Assembly: GCA_903632075.3 (NCBI GenBank)
Contig: CAHIKZ030005198.1
Location: 1,065,001 to 1,129,000 of the forward strand
Direction: 5' to 3'
From: Acanthosepion pharaonis
Lineage: Eukaryota; Mollusca; Cephalopoda; Sepiida; Sepiidae
Length of the DNA stretch: 64,000 nucleotides
Shown here piece by piece: positions 59,280-64,000 of the stretch (positions within the stretch are counted from its first letter, which is position 1; every line of letters starts with the position of its first letter). The position numbers were made by a program, and so were the translations under genes. The notes under the pieces are model-generated. The model saw only the letters and a list, made by a program, of their open reading frames with translations, had not been told where the DNA came from and made no database searches.

Positions 59280-62230
59280 TTACCAAGGAAAGTACAACTA
59301 AAACCGATCAACAAAGAACCAGAACCACAAAGACAAGTATGACAAAAACTGTCAATCAAAAAATGCCTATCGAAATTGATTTAATGAAACTAAGAGAGAG
59401 AGCATAAATGAACAAAAATACGAGGAGGATTGATAAACAAATGGGAACTGAAATCTCTAAAAACTATGGAGATTCACTAGATGACATTTATAAACAATGG
59501 AAACAATAATGTGAGAACAAGGAACTAATTTCACTATGAAGATGGGAAAAACCGAAAACTGGTTCTCAAACTATGAAGAACAATTTAAAATAGAATACAG
59601 CAAAGAAAATCTATGTTTTAAGAAAGTAAACAACAACCATATAAAAAAACTACACAGACATCACGCTACCCCAATATTGACATCATCAAAGGAAATCACA
59701 CTACAGACAAAATTATGCCCAAACATTTGACAAAAGTCAAATCAGAAATTCTCCAAGACAACCACTATCATTTTAACACATAAATAAACCAAGGGGATAT
59801 AAAACAGCCAGATATACATGAAGAAATTCCGGACAAAGCCAGTACCACCCCAGAAAAAACAACTATAAAGAAAATATATGTAACAACAGAACAACAAATA
59901 GAAACTACAACTTTAGAGAAAACAGACCACACAATTGGAACTATAGAAATAACCCCAGACTGAACCAAAACCAACAAGTATCAGAGACAGAACAACAGAT
60001 ACAATACAGAAATACACAATAATAACAAATACAACAACATAGAAAATATAAACATTAGAAACAATATAGAAGAATCCCACCCTAATAACCATTTTTTTTA
60101 GAGAGAAACCAAAAGTATATGGACATGGGATGGTCCACAACCACAAGAAACTGAAAGTCATCAACCTTTCACAAAAATCATTAACACCTACACAAACATC
60201 CTATGGGTTAAAATTCATAGCACCATCCTGAAAACCAAATGTAGCAGAAATAAAAGATGATGTTTCAGAATTCTGTAGAAGACTAAGGCTAGCAGAACAA
60301 TGATAAATAGTTAGTAAAAAACAAAAGATTATCAACCCCCAAAAGGCAAAAATGCAGCTCTTGATGAATTCTGTAAACTGGAAATGCCCGAAAGAAAGTC
60401 CAATTTCACCAGACAACAATAGAACCAACAATCTAAAACTGGACAAAATATTGTTATAAAAGAAGCTGATAATGGAGGTGCAATTGTTATTATGGATACA
60501 AAACAATACACAAACATCATACAAAATATGCTATAGAATGATACCAACCTCATAAAATGATGAAAAACACTCACTAATTTAATACATCAATACAGAGGCT
60601 GTCTAACTTCTAAGGAACATGACTATCTTACCATGATATTTTAGATGTAAAACAAGCCATCTTTAAGGACTACCTAAAGTACATAAAAAGAAACTCATTA
60701 ATGAAACATGCAATATAACAAAAGCCGATTATGAGAATATACCGGCACCAACCAACCTAAAACTAAGACCTATAATAGCAGGCCCAATTTGCGAGACATA
60801 CTGCCTAGGCAATTTTCTAGACATTCCATTGAAACCTCTCATCAAACACATTCGAAGCTTCATATGAGATGATGTAGATTTTATCAACCATCTACCCAAT
60901 AAGGTAACCCGTAATATTTACAGTTTCAATGAATGTTGTGGACCTATGTAGCAACATCCCACTCAACTACAAAATAGAGACCATTAAATACTGGCTAGAA
61001 ATGTTCCCTCATGACTTACCAAACCATATCAATGGAAATTTCATCATAGAAAGCCTTGAGTTCACCATAAGAAAAAAAAACAATTATTTTCACCCTACCA
61101 TCAGGAAAAGTCATGGGGACAAAGGTTGCACCAACATATGTCAACCTAGTCATGGGATACCATAAACTAAAAATCTATGAAAAAATTTTTGGAAATCTAT
61201 GTGAATGACTTCAGCTACTACATAAAAGAAAACTGGAAAAGAAATATCTTGATGACTGTTTCATTCTGTGGAATGAAAATCTTAATAAACCAAGGACATT
61301 CCAAGCATCCATTAATAATATAAATCCTAGAATCCAATTTACTATGGCGTACAGCAACAAAAAAAAAATTCACTTTTTAGTCATATTAATAACAAAAAGA
61401 AACACTAAACTAAAAACTGACATATATTTTAAACATACGGACACTCAACAGTATCTCCTTTTTACATCTTCCGATCTGAAACATACTTGTAACGACATTC
61501 CACTCAACCTAGCCAAGCAAATCTGCACAATAGTCTCAAACACAACAAGAGACTACAGACTAGATGAGATGGAAAAAATACTCATCAAGAGTAAATACCC
61601 TCAAAGTTTAATCAATAATAGCATTGAAAAAGCAAAACAGATTAATATCCACACACTCCAAGAATCAAAAAGAAAAAATAGATCATCCCTTATACCTCAA
61701 CTTTCAACCCAAAGAATACAGAAATCTACATCTACCAATCTTACGAAAGAACAAAAAATTGAAAAACCTATTACAAAAATATCCAATCATAAAAGTAAAC
61801 AACAACCAAAATCACTAAAAAAAAAAAAAAAAACATCCTGACAAGCGCAAAAATTAAAGAGCCTCAGCTGAAAAGATGCACCTGACCTCTCTGCAGAGGA
61901 TGCAATTACCTATTAGATAGGCCACAAATTTTGCTTCAAAGATGGATCCAAATTCAAAATTAAAAACAATACATAATAACATGCAAATGTTGCCATGAAC
62001 ATTGCATTAGCCAAACCAGCCAGACACTGACAAAGGATGACAGTTCATCGCCAATAAATTAGGGATCCCTTAGCTAACATATAGGGGAAAGCAGAGGATA
62101 AAATCTGCCAAATTTTAATATCTTCCCATTATACTAAAGCCTTGACAAGACCAAACAAAAGTGTATTAATAAAGAAACATTTTTTATCAGCAACTTTAAA
62201 CCAATACTCAATTCATTGTATAAGCCAGTC
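59280..62230 (+). mobile_element. Penelope-like element 1 (PLE-1), nearly full length
   Basis: A ~2.95-kb element with a lysine/asparagine-rich N-terminal part (59280-60100), reverse transcriptase region (60140-61290), a connecting domain (61300-61840) and a decayed GIY-YIG endonuclease (61855-62225). (TA)n tracts and a hairpin (H3) lie around it. PLEs are an early-branching class of eukaryotic retroelements. The coding frame is broken in many places, so this copy is dead. Confidence 0.9.
60140..62225 (+). pseudogene. PLE-1 RT and GIY-YIG polyprotein, degenerate
   Basis: Blocks in PLE order across frames: KKLKVINLSQKSLTP (about 60150), NIVIKEADNGGAIVIMDTKQ (60446-60510), LKLRPIIAGPICETYCLGNF (60758-60820), VVDLCSNIPLNYKIETIKYW (RT motif A region, 60932-60990; DV.SLYTNIP is usual, so Y-T became C-S), KYLDDCFILWN (61242-61274, catalytic YLDD intact at 61245-61256), KTDIYFKHTDTQQYLLF (61405-61460), LAKQICTIVSN and LIKSKYPQSLINNSIEKAKQ (to 61640). 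After an A-run (61819-61834) come CTCPLCRGCN-like and ITCKCCHEHCISQTSQTL (GIY-YIG remnant, 61960-62025) and NFNIFPLY (62115). Stops and shifts abound. Confidence 0.85.
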
Positions 62231-62541
62231 ATGTCCTTCAAAAAAGATTCTATCATATTTTCCTTACCATAAGTGACATATAAAACCAGTTACACCAGTT
62301 GATTTTTTTAGTTGTTCAAGGCATAAGCCTCAGTACTTGGGAATATAAACATTTACAAACATTTTGAAAAGCTAAAAGCAAAACCAGTTAAAGTAAAACA
62401 ATTTTTTTTTTGAAAACCCACATATAAGTAAAACAATTTTAAGATTTCTCTGTAAAAAAATACACGTATTATAAATATTACATATAAATATTAGGTGTTT
62501 TTCCAAATCTTATTTTCTCTTTCTCATACATATACACACAC

Positions 62542-62548
<7 letters not shown>
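62231..62548. other. Probable PLE-1 3' region
   Basis: No coding sign. It ends at a (TA)n tract (62549-62602). Assigned to the element only by position. Confidence 0.3.
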
Positions 62549-62606
<58 letters not shown>

Positions 62607-62792
62607 GAATAAAAATGACAATAGGAAAACTGGTAATTGTTGATCGTTTCATCCAATGTGGACTTTAAAGCCCACATTGACTAAACGCTAGATTAGCAAT
62701 TACCAGTTTTCCTATTTTCATTTTTATTCATAAATATTGTCTTCTCTACTGGTTAAATCAGAGAAATTTATATATATATATATATATATATT
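62549..62792. repeat. Near-perfect hairpin H3 between (TA)n tracts
   Basis: Left arm 62601-62639 and right arm 62697-62735 match as reverse complements at 38 of 39 positions. The loop itself is palindromic around CTTTAAAG (CCAATGTGG..CCCACATTG). (TA)n at 62549-62602 and 62769-62792 flank it. No coding capacity. Such high arm identity implies recent origin or gene conversion. Confidence 0.9.
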
Positions 62793-62924
62793 ACACACAC
62801 ATCTATTGCTAATAAATTCTCTTTGTTTATGTTTGGATATGAAACTATGTTCAGATATGAAAAACCAAGAGATCATTGACAAGGAAAATTTTGCTTAAAA
62901 GCATCAAATTTGACCACCAGACTG

Positions 62925-63165
62925 TCTGTCTCTTCATGGCCAAAGTGGTATAGGTGCACTGGGTTAAACGGTGGCTCTCTCTACCATGAGAGATGCAGGT
63001 TTGATTCCTGCTGAAGAGCACAAATTTATCTTTAAGACTGGCTGAAATTTCAGGCTGGTAAGTGAATATAAATAAATATACTGTTTAATATATAAACAGG
63101 GTACCTACTCAAATACACTTATCCACTAACAATAATGTTTAAAGGGATACAAGTCTGTTGGATTT
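62925..63165 (+). repeat. SINE-B copy
   Basis: TGGCCAAAGTGGTATAGGTG (A-box region, 62938) and GCAGGTTTGATTCCTGC (B-box, 62995) are well preserved. The tail with ACTCAAATACACTTATCCAC ends near 63165. It is followed by a short (CA)n at 63178-63189. Confidence 0.8.
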
Positions 63166-63344
63166 ATAAAAATCTATTACACACACACATGTGTGTTTTA
63201 AGGTATGCTATATTTATGAGTAAAAGTGATATCAGGGATAGAACATAATATAAATGTATAAGTGGATACTGGGGTGAACAGTGACAGTCTGTGTCATGTG
63301 TTAACGCAATCTTCAGACTAGGTCCTATATATGATAGTTTTATA

Positions 63345-63560
63345 TGGGATCTGCATACATTGTACTGGTTATCAGTATGCCAAGTTCAAATTCCAGCTGA
63401 GGGTGTTGTAATCACTTTCATATAAATCCTCTTGGAAAGGGTATTAATTCATCTCTCTCCCATCTAGTGATTAATAGCAGAAGAAACTGGGCTCTTTTGC
63501 TTTGCAGCTAGTCTAAGTGAAGGACAACTGAATTCAAAACCAGTTGGGTTACAATTCTAT
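63345..63560 (+). repeat. SINE-A copy
   Basis: AAGTTCAAATTCCAGCTGAG (B-box region) at about 63382, core TCCTCTTGGAAAGGGTATTA, and the GCAGCTAGTCTAAGTGAAGG end. It runs into AT-rich DNA and (TA)n(GT)n at 63577-63654. Confidence 0.65.
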
Positions 63561-63572
63561 ACTGATACAATT

Positions 63573-63576
<4 letters not shown>

Positions 63577-63654
<78 letters not shown>
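63577..63654. repeat. (TA)n(GT)n microsatellite
   Basis: TA dinucleotides pass into GT dinucleotides. Confidence 0.95.
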
Positions 63655-63656
<2 letters not shown>

Positions 63657-63750
63657 ATGTATAATTCTCCCCACCTCACATAAATAAATGTACTGCTCAT
63701 AACAGTATGGTATAAATATCAATATTTAAATTTTAAGCACTCAGCTTTCA

Positions 63751-63815
63751 ATTAGCATCTGATGATTGCATCATGCTTGAAACTCAGGAGTTGTGCTATC
63801 AGTAAGGAAGAAAAT
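63751..63815 (+). ncRNA. Hammerhead-like motif, candidate
   Basis: CTGATGA (63759-63765), a short GCA..TGC stem, and GAAAC (63779-63783) give the two conserved core strings of a hammerhead ribozyme in order. The downstream CTCAGGAGTTGTGCTATCAG has a counterpart next to PLE-1 (59181-59210). Stems I and III were not verified, so function is unproven. This may instead be just a conserved retroelement end. Confidence 0.35.
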
Positions 63816-64000
63816 GTACATTTATTATTTTATCAATTTTAGGTCTGTTATTATGCATCATGCAATGTCTTATTACTACCAGCACTCAAGGTGTGATACT
63901 ATATATATATATATATATGTATGTGCATACATACACACACAAAAATTTCAACTAATAGATTAAGATTTTCCCATGTGAAATATATAAGGCTGTGTGTGTA

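Overview
The window looks like AT-rich, repeat-saturated eukaryotic (animal) DNA. Retroelement and DNA-transposon relics, tRNA- and 5S-rRNA-derived SINEs and long (TA)n, (CA)n and (GA)n microsatellites fill much of it, and I could not support a single intact host gene. The repeat style (composite SINEs, Penelope-like elements, Tc1/mariner, hAT, several non-LTR families, very abundant (TA)n) resembles a cephalopod mollusc such as an octopus. That assignment rests on general resemblance only and is moderately uncertain. I read the whole window as intergenic or intronic sequence.

Layout. 1-5 kb: SINE copies, a nearly complete but broken Tc1-type transposon (1190-2412), a LINE-A 3' end and a composite SINE with a duplicated 5S head (4111-4642, with target-site duplications). 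5.3-6.1 kb: a ~750-bp inverted repeat built on two head-to-head SINE-B copies. 7-10 kb: a LINE-A end, a 107-bp tandem/inverted repeat and SINE-C. 10.4-10.7 kb: a pure purine tract. 11.2-12.2 kb: a LINE-D tail and a mariner relic. 12.3 kb: a hairpin between (TA)n tracts. 14.3-15.6 kb: tail-to-tail LINE-A ends and a 117-bp tandem repeat. 16.1-22.2 kb: composite SINE, LINE-A and LINE-B ends. 22.6-23.4 kb: a second Tc1/mariner-superfamily relic. 23.9-24.3 kb: a 397-bp element with ~100-bp inverted termini. 25.4-25.65 kb: a long (TA)n tract. 27.1-29.7 kb: a SINE with a nested LINE-C, a hAT transposase relic and LINE-B reverse transcriptase pieces. 31.8-34.2 kb: LINE-A and LINE-C ends and a second mariner relic. 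36.8-37.5 kb: LINE-B. 38.4-40.5 kb: a pogo/Tigger fragment, two SINEs with clear target-site duplications and a LINE tail with C2H2 fingers. 47-51 kb: SINEs, a triplicated SINE tail and a 695-bp composite SINE. 52-58 kb: LINE-A and SINE-B copies, PLE-2 and an 18-copy (TA)n-alternating array. 59.3-62.2 kb: PLE-1, a nearly full-length degenerate Penelope-like element. 62.6-64 kb: a near-perfect hairpin, SINE-B, SINE-A and a hammerhead-like motif.

How the parts relate. The SINE-A tail resembles the LINE-B 3' end, suggesting that LINE-B machinery moved the SINEs. Both Penelope-like copies, the three hairpins and several hammerhead-like motifs lie next to (TA)n tracts. Inverted SINE and LINE pairs recur and would fold into double-stranded RNA if transcribed. 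Family names such as LINE-A/B/C/D and SINE-A/B/C are local labels used here only.
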